Of a stretch of 64,000 nt of DNA, positions 56,643 through 64,000 are shown in pieces. Where the stretch lies: contig NZ_FNVX01000005.1 of NCBI RefSeq assembly GCF_900104585.1, forward strand, positions 992,001-1,056,000, read 5' to 3'. The first letter of the stretch is position 1. Each line of letters starts with the position of its first letter. The notes beneath the pieces were generated by a model, which saw only the letters and a program-made list of their open reading frames with translations, had not been told where the DNA came from and searched no databases. The position numbers were made by a program, and so were the translations under genes. The stretch is from Bacteroides ihuae. Lineage in GTDB: Bacteria; Bacteroidota; Bacteroidia; Bacteroidales; Bacteroidaceae.

Positions 56643-57092
56643 ATGTTATCGTTAAACCTGCCTGCGTTTGAGACAAAAATAGCTTTGCGCAACGAAAAAA
56701 GTGTCATTTTCGATATAATTCGTAAACGATACGTAGCATTGACCCCTGAAGAATGGGTAAGGCAACATTTTGTTCATTTCCTTATAATCCATAAAGGATA
56801 TCCAGCTGCATTGATGGGCAATGAAATTTTGTTGAACCTCAACGGTACAAAGAAAAGATGTGATACTGTACTGTACCGACGGGACTTAACGGCACAAATG
56901 ATCATAGAATACAAAGCACCCCACATAAAAATCACTCAGGCCGTTTTTGATCAAATCACTCGCTATAATATGGTTTTGAAAGTAGATTACCTAGTGGTGA
57001 GCAATGGCATGCAACACTATTGTTGTCGAATGAATTACTCTGACCAGAGCTATACATTTCTTGAAGATATTCCAGATTACGCCGCATTATAA
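56643..57092 (+). CDS. Orphan type I restriction HSDR_N-like domain protein
   Basis: A 149-residue protein whose main part matches the N-terminal domain of type I restriction R subunits (HSDR_N, PD-(D/E)xK fold). The nuclease-type residues are present: Asp74 (KKRCDTVLY) and Glu89-x-Lys91 (IIEYKAP). It has PEEWVRQHFVHFL (helix before the core). Only the domain is here, with no helicase part and no methylase or specificity genes nearby, so it is not a restriction system. Such single-domain proteins are common in Bacteroidetes; function unknown. A terminator follows. Confidence 0.85.
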   Translation: MLSLNLPAFETKIALRNEKSVIFDIIRKRYVALTPEEWVRQHFVHFLIIHKGYPAALMGNEILLNLNGTKKRCDTVLYRRDLTAQMIIEYKAPHIKITQAVFDQITRYNMVLKVDYLVVSNGMQHYCCRMNYSDQSYTFLEDIPDYAAL

Positions 57093-57150
57093 CAGATATA
57101 ATCCTATCAATAAAAACGCAAACTGGGAGTCAATATCTTCGCAAATACAA

Positions 57151-57189
57151 ATAAGCCTTTAGAGTATACAAATCACTCTAAAGGCTTAT
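57151..57189. terminator. Hairpin between HSDR_N-like and zinc-ribbon genes
   Basis: A 15-bp stem ATAAGCCTTTAGAGT with ACTCTAAAGGCTTAT and 9-base loop. It serves the two convergent genes. Confidence 0.75.
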
Positions 57190-57288
57190 CAATTCTATTA
57201 CTATCTAATCGCAATAATAGATTAAGACTAGCTTGCCTTGAACGCTTCAATACTAATACTTAATTAATATCTCTAAGGAAGGATCGAG

Positions 57289-58092
57289 TTATTTTTTTCC
57301 GGCTTTTTCCACCTTTTCAACTTTCTGCTCTATTTCGATACCTGCTAATTCAGGGTCAATTATCACCCTACCACAATATTCGCAAACAATAATTTTCTTA
57401 CGAGAACGAATATCCAACTGTCTCTGAGGTGGAATCTTATTAAAGCAACCACCACAAGCATCACGTTGTACATACACAATACCTAATCCATTGCGTGAAT
57501 TTTTGCGGATACGCTTAAATGATTGAAGTAAACGAGGCTCAATAGTTGTTTCCAGAACTTTGGCTTTATCTCTCAGCTTTTCTTCTTCTTGCTTGGTTTC
57601 TGAAACGATTTCATCCAATTCGCTTTTCTTTTGATCAAGATCTTTCTTTCTCTCATCTAAAATGGCTATACTTTTAGCTGCTTCTTCCGATTTTTCTTTC
57701 TCTTCAGTAACAAATTCCTTGATACGCTTTTCACACAACTCAACTTCGAGAGTCTGAAATTCAATTTCTTTGCTTAAGAAGTCGTATTCACGGTTATTAC
57801 GTACATTGTCTTGTTGAGATTTATACTTGTCAACTGCAACTTTTGAAGTATCTATTTCAATTTTCTTAGCAGCAATAGACGCTTTCAACTCGTCAATTTC
57901 TGCTTTAATTTTATCGATACGCGTACTCAAACCGGCAACTTCGTCTTCAAGGTCTTGTACTTCCAAAGGAAGTTCTCCTCTTAAGGTCTTAATTTTATCA
58001 ATTTCAGACAACATAGTTTGCAATTGAAACAATGCTTTTAGCTTTTGCTCAACAGTCAACTCTTTCGGTTCGTTTTTTGCTTCTTTAGCCAT
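57289..58092 (-). CDS. Coiled-coil protein with C-terminal zinc ribbon
   Basis: A 267-residue cytoplasmic protein. Residues 30-190 form a long coiled coil (helical, Lys/Glu rich). A C-terminal zinc ribbon has four Cys (C213, C216 in DACGGCF, C237, C240 in VCEYCGR). The family is conserved in many bacteria (C4-type zinc ribbon, formerly CT398 type). It is 5 bases downstream of the Nif3-like gene, a conserved pairing; a role in nucleic-acid handling is guessed from the ribbon but unknown. Confidence 0.85.
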   Translation of the reverse strand: MAKEAKNEPKELTVEQKLKALFQLQTMLSEIDKIKTLRGELPLEVQDLEDEVAGLSTRIDKIKAEIDELKASIAAKKIEIDTSKVAVDKYKSQQDNVRNNREYDFLSKEIEFQTLEVELCEKRIKEFVTEEKEKSEEAAKSIAILDERKKDLDQKKSELDEIVSETKQEEEKLRDKAKVLETTIEPRLLQSFKRIRKNSRNGLGIVYVQRDACGGCFNKIPPQRQLDIRSRKKIIVCEYCGRVIIDPELAGIEIEQKVEKVEKAGKK

Positions 58093-58097
58093 TTTAC

Positions 58098-59192
58098 TTA
58101 TAAATATTTAATGGGATTTGTATTTATTTTACTAAATCGTAATGTAAAATTAGGAAATAAATCCCGGATTATGGAATAAAAAATTTCTTTTGTATATTGT
58201 TCGCTCTCGTAATGTCCTATTTCTGCAATTAAAATATCCGATTCGTAGCCAAAATAATCATGATATTTCATTTCGCCTGTAATAAAAACATCTGCCTTGC
58301 AAGCAATTGCGTTTTTTAGGAGAAAAGCTCCTGAACCTCCGCAAAGAGCTACTTTATGAATTTCACGCCCAGACAATCTGTTATGTTTCAAACACCCTAC
58401 CTCAAATGTTTTCTTGATTCTTTTTAGAAAATTAAGCTCAGTTTCCGAGCTATCTAACTCTCCCACTACACCAGCTCCAGATTGCTGCCAAGCATTCATT
58501 AAAGGATAAAAATCATACACCGGCTCTTCGTAGGGATGAGCAGCAATCAAAGCTTTTGCTACTTCTTCTTTCTTGAAGATAGGCAAAATTGTTTCTATTC
58601 GAACTTCTCCTTCATGATGTAATTGGCCTATAGTGCCACAAAATGGCGTTGCTGATTCATTTGCACGAAAAGTCCCCTCGCCTTCCATATTAAAGCTGCA
58701 TGAATCGTAATTACCTATACAGCCGCATCCAGCTGAGAATAATGCAGCACGCACAACATCCGCTTGGATAAATGGTACAAATGTAACCAGTTTCAGTAGG
58801 CTATTTTCTTTTTCAGACAGAATCTGAATATTTTTCAAACCTATTTTCTCTGCTATTTTAAAGCTTACACCTCCTTGGACATTATCCAAATTAGTATGGG
58901 CAGAATAGATCGCAATATCATTCTTTATAGCCTTTAACATGCAACGTTCAATATAATCTCTACCAGTAATAGACTTATATCCCTTAAAGATTAGTGGATG
59001 ATGAGATATAACAAGATTGCACTCAGATGCTATTGCTTCATCGAGTACCGCTTCAGTAACGTCCAGACACAACAAAGCCCCTGTTGCTTCCGCATCTGTT
59101 AGTCCTATTTGCATGCCGGCATTATCATATCCGTCTTGCAATGGCAGAGGCGCGAACCGTTCAAGGGCGCTTACTATTTCTTTAATTTTCAT
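58098..59192 (-). CDS. Nif3-like dinuclear metal centre protein
   Basis: A 364-residue member of the NIF3/DUF34 family with a central insertion domain, as in the larger bacterial form. Metal ligands: ISHHPLIF (His62, His63 region), HTNLD (about 98-102) and GHYESE near residue 330; the PII/CutA-like middle covers about 125-240. It forms hexamers in characterised members; the molecular function is not settled. It is the first gene of a two-gene leftward operon with the zinc-ribbon coiled coil. Confidence 0.9.
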   Translation of the reverse strand: MKIKEIVSALERFAPLPLQDGYDNAGMQIGLTDAEATGALLCLDVTEAVLDEAIASECNLVISHHPLIFKGYKSITGRDYIERCMLKAIKNDIAIYSAHTNLDNVQGGVSFKIAEKIGLKNIQILSEKENSLLKLVTFVPFIQADVVRAALFSAGCGCIGNYDSCSFNMEGEGTFRANESATPFCGTIGQLHHEGEVRIETILPIFKKEEVAKALIAAHPYEEPVYDFYPLMNAWQQSGAGVVGELDSSETELNFLKRIKKTFEVGCLKHNRLSGREIHKVALCGGSGAFLLKNAIACKADVFITGEMKYHDYFGYESDILIAEIGHYESEQYTKEIFYSIIRDLFPNFTLRFSKINTNPIKYL

Positions 59193-59212
59193 TATTAATA
59201 GAAAATTTGAGG

Positions 59213-59220
59213 CAAAGATA
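59213..59220 (-). promoter_or_regulatory. Promoter -7 box of the Nif3-zinc ribbon operon
   Basis: Minus strand TATCTTTG (59220-59213), 21 bases before the start codon. -33 match is poor. Confidence 0.5.
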
Positions 59221-59299
59221 ATATATTATCAATAATAATCCATCCTTTTACTCCTTTTTTACTACATTAGTCGCAAAAGAATATTAATAATCTATTATT

Positions 59300-59695
59300 A
59301 TGAAGAAAACTCTTTGTGTTTTAGCCTCTATTTTAGTTTTTTTTGCCTGCCAGCAATCACTCAAAAGCGATCATACAGTAGCCCAGATAGAGATTAAAGA
59401 AGATAATAACATCAAAGCAATGGCTATTTTCTGGGTAGATAAAGTACAAAGAAAGCAAAATGAACGATTACAAATTCAAACGGTTAAAGCAAAGGTCTTT
59501 ATTCACAAAAGCGGTAAAGTCAACATATTATCGTTTATCAAAGAGCAGCCCGAAGATATTCAACGATATTTGAAGTATCGCTTAGAAATTTTCAAAGTAA
59601 CAAAAATCATGATTGACAGTGGTTACATTAAAACCGGTGAACAATACGTACAGTTACGTTATATTCCTCAAAAAATGCGTTCGTTTAATCCGTAA
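59300..59695 (+). CDS. Small lipoprotein, DUF4891-like
   Basis: A 131-residue exported protein. The signal peptide MKKTLCVLASILVFFACQQ has a lipobox with Cys17, so it is probably an outer-membrane lipoprotein. The mature part is basic and contains KVFIHKSGKVNILSF. I recall a family of this kind named DUF4891 in Bacteroides, but I am not certain. Its 3' end overlaps the convergent VOC gene by 11 bases. No function can be proposed. Confidence 0.75.
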   Translation: MKKTLCVLASILVFFACQQSLKSDHTVAQIEIKEDNNIKAMAIFWVDKVQRKQNERLQIQTVKAKVFIHKSGKVNILSFIKEQPEDIQRYLKYRLEIFKVTKIMIDSGYIKTGEQYVQLRYIPQKMRSFNP

Positions 59696-60071
59696 TCTCC
59701 ACTCGATTGCCATCGGGATCCAGCACAACGCTCTCAAAATATCCATCCCCAGTAGTTCTTGGTTCTCCGGCAATGACATAACCATCTCTACGGAGCCTAT
59801 CAGTAAGTTCTACTACACCATCTTTACTTCCTAATGAAAAAGCAAAATGAGCTAAACCAATGCAATCAATATTGGCTTTTAACGCTGTGACATCCATTCT
59901 TTTCATTATTTCTAAAGCACTGGTACCTTTATCAAAGCTAATAAAATAAGACTCAAAACCTTTAACAGAGTTAATGTATTTATCATTGCTTTCCCCTCCG
60001 AAATAAGTTACATAGAAATTTCTTTGTTCTTCTAACTGTTGTGTCCAGATAGCTATATGGCTAATATACAT
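59685..60071 (-). CDS. VOC-family (glyoxalase-like) protein
   Basis: A 128-residue single vicinal-oxygen-chelate domain protein with paired beta-alpha-beta-beta-beta units: MYISHIAIWTQQLEEQRNFY at the N-terminus, GLAHFAFSLGS in the middle, and YFESVVLDPDGNRVEITD at the end (Glu in the final strand is a usual metal ligand). Substrate unknown. It follows the acetyltransferase gene with a 3-base gap and is in its operon. Confidence 0.85.
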   Translation of the reverse strand: MYISHIAIWTQQLEEQRNFYVTYFGGESNDKYINSVKGFESYFISFDKGTSALEIMKRMDVTALKANIDCIGLAHFAFSLGSKDGVVELTDRLRRDGYVIAGEPRTTGDGYFESVVLDPDGNRVEITD

Positions 60072-60074
60072 ATT

Positions 60075-60578
60075 TCATTTTTTAATTATACTGTAATAGT
60101 GAAAGTCCATAATAACTCCATTCTTTATCAAAGCACTTTTCAATACAGCTTCTTTTTCAAATCCTACTTTTTCGAGTACTCTCATCGAAGCAACATTAGA
60201 GCTAAACACCATTGCAAAGATCTTACTGAAGAAGAGTTCGCCAAAAGCGTATTGAATAATTTGTTTCACCGCTTCACTCATTATATCATTTCCCCAATAC
60301 TCCTCTCCTAGCCAATAGCCCAATTCGGCTGAAATCCTTTCAACATCGCTGCCCGGAATGAGTCCGATACCTCCTACGGCCCTTCCGCCAATATCAATGG
60401 CAAAATCCATTTGTGGGCCACCTTTCTCGGTAAGCATTAAAATATACTCGCGCGCATCTTCTTCCGTATAAGGATTAGGCAAAAAATCTCGCACATTGTT
60501 CCATATTTTAATATTATTGATATGCTTGGCCAGAGAAGGAACATCATCTAAATTCCATGCTCTTAATTTAAATTCCAT
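60075..60578 (-). CDS. GNAT-family N-acetyltransferase (RimJ/RimL-like)
   Basis: A 167-residue acyl-CoA-dependent acetyltransferase: MEFKLRAWNLDDVPSLAKHI at the N-terminus, GLIPGSDVERISAELGYWL in the strand region, and the acetyl-CoA loop region with ASMRVLEKVGFEKEAVL. Resembles RimJ/RimL-type ribosomal-protein acetyltransferases, though the substrate is not predictable. It is upstream of the VOC gene in one operon. A -7-like box TACATTTG (minus, 60620-60613) precedes it. Confidence 0.87.
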   Translation of the reverse strand: MEFKLRAWNLDDVPSLAKHINNIKIWNNVRDFLPNPYTEEDAREYILMLTEKGGPQMDFAIDIGGRAVGGIGLIPGSDVERISAELGYWLGEEYWGNDIMSEAVKQIIQYAFGELFFSKIFAMVFSSNVASMRVLEKVGFEKEAVLKSALIKNGVIMDFHYYSIIKK

Positions 60579-60813
60579 ATATGGTAGAAATCAAATTATA
60601 GTAATACATTTACAAATGTAAATAAAAAAAAGAAAAAAGCCTGTCATGATTTGTCATTATTCTCTAAAAAATTTAGATCAAATCACACAAATACGGCTGA
60701 AAGCATCATTCCAGACACATCATTTTATTCCCAATTAATATTGGAGTGACCCGCAAAATGATATGCACAACACTAATTTATGATGAAATATAAGGAGGAA
60801 TAATTTTTATGCT

Positions 60814-60844
60814 TTTGATTCGTCACCCTAAATATCTATATTTG
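60814..60844 (+). promoter_or_regulatory. Consensus promoter of the agmatine pathway genes
   Basis: TTTG (60814-60817), 19-base spacer, TATATTTG (60837-60844): a perfect match. Transcript start near 60851. The 60579-60891 gap holds this promoter and the GNAT promoter and nothing else. Confidence 0.85.
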
Positions 60845-60891
60845 CACGCATAATATATAATCACCTTTTTATTAAATTATTAAATAAGAGA

Positions 60892-62004
60892 ATGGGAATA
60901 ATAGTTGGATATCCAGGACCAGGAGGCTCCGGATCAGATTTACAGTTGAGTTTTGGCTTAGGACTTAATGAACAAATTGAAATGCGGGCTCCTCACCTTC
61001 CTGCCGAATGGCATCCGCAGAGTGGCATTCAACTCACTTGGCCACATGCAGAAACCGACTGGGCTTATATGCTCGATGAAGTACAAGAGTGCTTTATTAA
61101 AATTGCCGGTGAAATTGCCAAACGAGAAAAACTACTCATTGTTGCGCCCGAACCTGAAGAGATAAAAGAACAGTTATCAGGCGTTGTCAACATGGATAGT
61201 GTAGTCTTCCTTCAGAGTGAAACAAATGACACTTGGGCTAGAGATCATGGAGCTATCAGCTTGATTGATGGCAATTCTCCCGCCTTGCTAGATTTTACTT
61301 TTAATGGCTGGGGGTTGAAATTTGCTTCTGATCAGGACAATTTGATCACGCGCAGAGCTGTGAAAGCAGGTTTGTTGAAAGGACGCTATGAAAATCGTCT
61401 TAATTTTGTTCTCGAAGGTGGTTCCATTGAGAGCGATGGTATGGGAACAGTGCTGACTACTTCCGAATGCCTACTTTCTCCTAACCGCAACGGACAAATG
61501 AATAAGGTGGAGATTGAAGAATATCTTCGGTCGATCTTTCATCTGCAACGAGTGCTTTGGCTTGATCATGGCTATCTGGCAGGTGATGATACAGACAGCC
61601 ACATAGACACTCTTGCACGTTTTTGCTCTCCTAACACCATTGCGTATGTTAAATGCACAAATACTACTGACGTTCATTACGAAGCTTTGAAAAAGATGGA
61701 AGAGCAACTCGAAACATTTCAAACTCTAAGCGGAGAACCATACCGATTACTGGCATTACCAATGGCCGATAAGATAGAATGTGATGGAGAGCGATTACCA
61801 GCCACTTATGCAAACTTCCTTATTCTGAATGAAACAATCCTCTATCCTACCTATGCGCAGGTTGAAAATGATAAAAAAGCGATGGCTGTTTTGCTAGAAG
61901 CCTTTCCAAACTATGAAATAGTAGGTATAGATTGCCGCGCACTAATTAAACAACATGGTTCTCTACATTGTGTCACCATGCAATATCCTATGGGAGTACT
62001 CTAA
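60892..62004 (+). CDS. aguA: Agmatine deiminase family protein
   Basis: Hydrolyses agmatine to N-carbamoylputrescine in polyamine synthesis. Peptidyl-arginine-deiminase fold: WARDHGAIS (Asp catalytic), EGGSIESDG, DTDSHIDTLARF (His), and the nucleophile Cys360 in SLHCVTMQYP near the end. The start is uncertain: the ATG at 60892 adds 30 Gly-rich residues absent from the family core. An ATG at 60982 (MRAPHLPAEWHPQSG) gives the usual N-terminus. It is followed 27 bases later by the matching amidase gene. Confidence 0.93.
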   Translation: MGIIVGYPGPGGSGSDLQLSFGLGLNEQIEMRAPHLPAEWHPQSGIQLTWPHAETDWAYMLDEVQECFIKIAGEIAKREKLLIVAPEPEEIKEQLSGVVNMDSVVFLQSETNDTWARDHGAISLIDGNSPALLDFTFNGWGLKFASDQDNLITRRAVKAGLLKGRYENRLNFVLEGGSIESDGMGTVLTTSECLLSPNRNGQMNKVEIEEYLRSIFHLQRVLWLDHGYLAGDDTDSHIDTLARFCSPNTIAYVKCTNTTDVHYEALKKMEEQLETFQTLSGEPYRLLALPMADKIECDGERLPATYANFLILNETILYPTYAQVENDKKAMAVLLEAFPNYEIVGIDCRALIKQHGSLHCVTMQYPMGVL

Positions 62005-62031
62005 GAATAAACATTGTAAACTAAAAATGTC

Positions 62032-62919
62032 ATGAGAAAAATAAAAGTAGGACTAATTCAACAGTCCAACTCAGCCGATACTCGCAGCAATCTGATGAAT
62101 CTGGCGAAGAGCATCCAAACTTGTGCTGCTCAGGGGGCTCAATTGATTGTATTGCAAGAGTTGCATAATTCACTATATTTTTGCCAAACGGAAGATACGA
62201 ATCTATTCGATTTAGCAGAAACTATCCCAGGTCCTTCTACCGTATTTTACGCTGAACTGGCTGCCGCAAACAAAGTGGTATTAGTCACTTCTCTGTTTGA
62301 AAAGCGCGCCCCTGGGTTGTACCATAATACAGCTGTTGTATTCGATAGTGATGGCAGCACAGCCGGGAAGTACCGCAAAATGCATATTCCTGATGACCCA
62401 GCTTACTACGAAAAGTTTTATTTTACCCCCGGAGATATAGGATTTGAGCCCATTGAAACCTCTCTTGGCAAGTTAGGCGTATTGGTTTGCTGGGATCAAT
62501 GGTATCCCGAAGCTGCCCGCCTGATGGCACTTAAAGGTGCTGAACTATTGATTTATCCTACTGCTATTGGCTGGGAAAGTACGGATGCTGAAGAAGAAAA
62601 ATCTCGCCAACTCAATGCCTGGATTATTTCACAGAGAGCACATGCTGTAGCCAATGGACTGCCTGTGATTTCAGTCAATCGTGTTGGGCATGAACCCGAT
62701 CCTTCAGGGCAAACTAATGGCATTCAGTTTTGGGGGAATAGCTTTGTAGCAGGTCCGCAAGGAGAATTGCTGGCACAAGCTACTAATGATACAAATGAAA
62801 ATTTAGTTGTAGAAGTAGATTTAGAACGTTCGGAAAACGTCCGTCGTTGGTGGCCTTTCTTGCGAGACAGACGCATTGATGAGTACGGTGGTCTAACTAA
62901 GCGTTTTCTAGATTTTTAA
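62032..62919 (+). CDS. aguB: N-carbamoylputrescine amidase (nitrilase superfamily)
   Basis: Hydrolyses N-carbamoylputrescine to putrescine, carbon dioxide and ammonia, completing the pathway begun by the upstream enzyme. A 295-residue carbon-nitrogen hydrolase with the Glu43, Lys116, Cys153 triad (LQELHNSLYF, KYRKMHIPDDP, LVCWDQWYPEA). It has the C-terminal RWWPFLRDRRIDEYGGL typical of AguB. In an operon with the deiminase under one consensus promoter. Confidence 0.95.
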   Translation: MRKIKVGLIQQSNSADTRSNLMNLAKSIQTCAAQGAQLIVLQELHNSLYFCQTEDTNLFDLAETIPGPSTVFYAELAAANKVVLVTSLFEKRAPGLYHNTAVVFDSDGSTAGKYRKMHIPDDPAYYEKFYFTPGDIGFEPIETSLGKLGVLVCWDQWYPEAARLMALKGAELLIYPTAIGWESTDAEEEKSRQLNAWIISQRAHAVANGLPVISVNRVGHEPDPSGQTNGIQFWGNSFVAGPQGELLAQATNDTNENLVVEVDLERSENVRRWWPFLRDRRIDEYGGLTKRFLDF

Positions 62920-62949
62920 ATTATAATCCAATCATAATCAATAAAAAAA

Positions 62950-63018
62950 CAGCACTCTTTAGTGTATTAAGCTCAAATTGTTATGAATAAAGGAGCAGTA
63001 ATACCACAAAGAGTGCTG
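62950..63018. terminator. Bidirectional terminator between aguB and proS
   Basis: Perfect 11-bp arms CAGCACTCTTT (62950-62960) and AAAGAGTGCTG (63008-63018) with a 47-base loop. T-runs follow on both strands (ATTTTTA and a seven-T tract on the minus strand). Confidence 0.6.
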
Positions 63019-63027
63019 AATTTTTAT

Positions 63028-64000
63028 TTAATAAGCTCGGGCAAATATCACACGACAAACAGATGGTTTGCCTGTAACCATACATTTACCGGGAGTTTTA
63101 TCTCCTTCGAGAGGAATGCAACGAATGGTTGCTTTCGTTTCTTCCTTGATTTTTTCTTCTGTTTCGGGAGTACCGTCCCAGTGAGCCAAGATAAAACCAC
63201 CCTCTTCTATTTTTTCTTTGAATTCATCGTAACTCTCTACAGTGATTGTACGAGAGGTACGATAATCTAATGCTTTCTTATAAATATTGGCCTGAATTTC
63301 TTCCAATAGATTTTGAACATATGTCTCTATTCCTTCACAAGAGATTGTTTCTTTCTCAAGTGTATCTCGGCGCATTACCTCCATCGTATTATTTTCCAAG
63401 TCACGTCCACCCATTACTAAGCGTACAGGGACCCCTTTCAACTCATAATCGGCAAATTTGAATCCCGGACGTTTGTTATCTGAGTTGTCGTATTTCACTG
63501 AGATTCCAAGTTTTTTAAGGCTACTAACAATGCCGGCTACCTTTTCATTTATCTGTGCCAACTGTTCTTCATTCTTATAAATAGGAACGACAACTACCTG
63601 AATAGGCGCCAAATGCGGAGGTAATACCAGCCCGTTATCATCAGAATGAGCCATGATAAGTGCACCAATCAGGCGAGTAGATACTCCCCATGAAGTAGCC
63701 CAAACATACTCCATCTTATTTTCTTTGTTCACAAATTGAACATCGAATGCCTTTGCGAAATTTTGTCCCAAGAAGTGAGACGTACCGCTTTGCAATGCCT
63801 TTCCATCTTGCATCATTGCTTCAATAGTATAGGTGTCAATTGCTCCGGCAAAACGTTCATTGGCCGACTTTACTCCCTTAATAACAGGTACAGCCATATA
63901 TTGCTCAGCAAAATCACCATATATATTAAGCATACGTATTGCTTCCTCTTCTGCTTCCTCACGCGTGGCATGGGCAGTATGTCCCTCTTGCCACAAGAAC
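63028..64000 (-). CDS. proS: Prolyl-tRNA synthetase, C-terminal part (N-terminus outside window)
   Basis: Charges tRNA-Pro. About 324 residues are visible, ending CRVIFARAY, as in the eukaryote/archaeon-like ProS of Bacteroidetes. Class II catalytic motif 2 region [12 protein letters not shown] starts at the window edge; then [15 protein letters not shown], motif 3 [19 protein letters not shown], and anticodon-binding [13 protein letters not shown]; the C-terminal zinc-like region is short. The first codon of the visible reading is internal (the open frame continues upstream past 64000), so it is partial. Confidence 0.97.
   Translation of the reverse strand, partial: FLWQEGHTAHATREEAEEEAIRMLNIYGDFAEQYMAVPVIKGVKSANERFAGAIDTYTIEAMMQDGKALQSGTSHFLGQNFAKAFDVQFVNKENKMEYVWATSWGVSTRLIGALIMAHSDDNGLVLPPHLAPIQVVVVPIYKNEEQLAQINEKVAGIVSSLKKLGISVKYDNSDNKRPGFKFADYELKGVPVRLVMGGRDLENNTMEVMRRDTLEKETISCEGIETYVQNLLEEIQANIYKKALDYRTSRTITVESYDEFKEKIEEGGFILAHWDGTPETEEKIKEETKATIRCIPLEGDKTPGKCMVTGKPSVCRVIFARAY

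Noticed and set aside
56643..57092. A restriction-modification system
   Set aside because: No helicase, methylase or specificity gene within reach.

Overview
This window reads as a chromosomal segment from the phylum Bacteroidetes (Bacteroidota), most likely order Bacteroidales and close to Bacteroides. Four things point there. The promoters match the Bacteroidetes sigma consensus (TTTG, 19 bases, TAnnTTTG). The tsaD, cinA and ribosomal-protein genes lack Shine-Dalgarno sequences. There is a complete bat (aerotolerance) operon, and there are two SusC-style TonB-dependent receptors. Several small proteins also look lineage-restricted, namely a DUF4295-like protein after rpmG, HU-type proteins, and the TtrA-like 96-residue protein near 33.6 kb. 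Base composition is AT-rich. There is no rRNA, no CRISPR array and no prophage; the only clear mobile element is one IS256-family insertion sequence. I cannot name the species from sequence alone.

Layout. 1-5.8 kb is a corrinoid locus. A cobalamin riboswitch controls a leftward operon of a BtuB-like receptor, an exported CbiK-type chelatase and a second TonB receptor (cut by the window edge); cobyrinate a,c-diamide synthase is divergent. 6-11.5 kb holds an Fsr-type efflux pump, a fused trehalose-6-phosphate synthase/phosphatase and a GH15 glycosidase. 11.5-16 kb is a giant TamB. 16-23.2 kb is housekeeping: tsaD, cinA, rpmB-rpmG-small protein, ftsY-rimO, then two HU-like genes, the second fused to a membrane segment and a LysM domain. 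An IS256-type element (23.3-24.7 kb) sits in what looks like the terminator loop of that gene. 24.9-33.5 kb is the bat operon (MoxR, DUF58, membrane protein, BatA-B-C-D-E).

33.5-46 kb carries a small DNA-binding-like protein, a universal stress protein, two tandem tRNA-Arg(ACG) genes, a patatin/outer-membrane-barrel protein, htpG, clpC, gyrA and a TPR protein. 47-53 kb carries dapA, ligA, trmD and pyrD-pyrK. An approximately 165-base repeat built from 22-base units occurs upstream of gyrA and, inverted, downstream of trmD. 53.2-54.8 kb is an XRE-type regulator followed by a kilobase of AT-rich non-coding sequence. 54.8-64 kb has holA, AMP nucleosidase, an orphan HSDR_N domain protein, a zinc-ribbon coiled-coil protein with its Nif3 partner, a small lipoprotein, VOC and GNAT proteins, agmatine deiminase plus N-carbamoylputrescine amidase, and the C-terminal part of proS.

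The most interesting items are the HU-membrane-LysM protein (a possible DNA-to-cell-wall tether), the exported chelatase under B12 control, the inverted 22-base-unit repeat pair, and the IS inserted into a terminator. I did not find a clearly novel defence or mobile system; most genes are recognisable housekeeping families.
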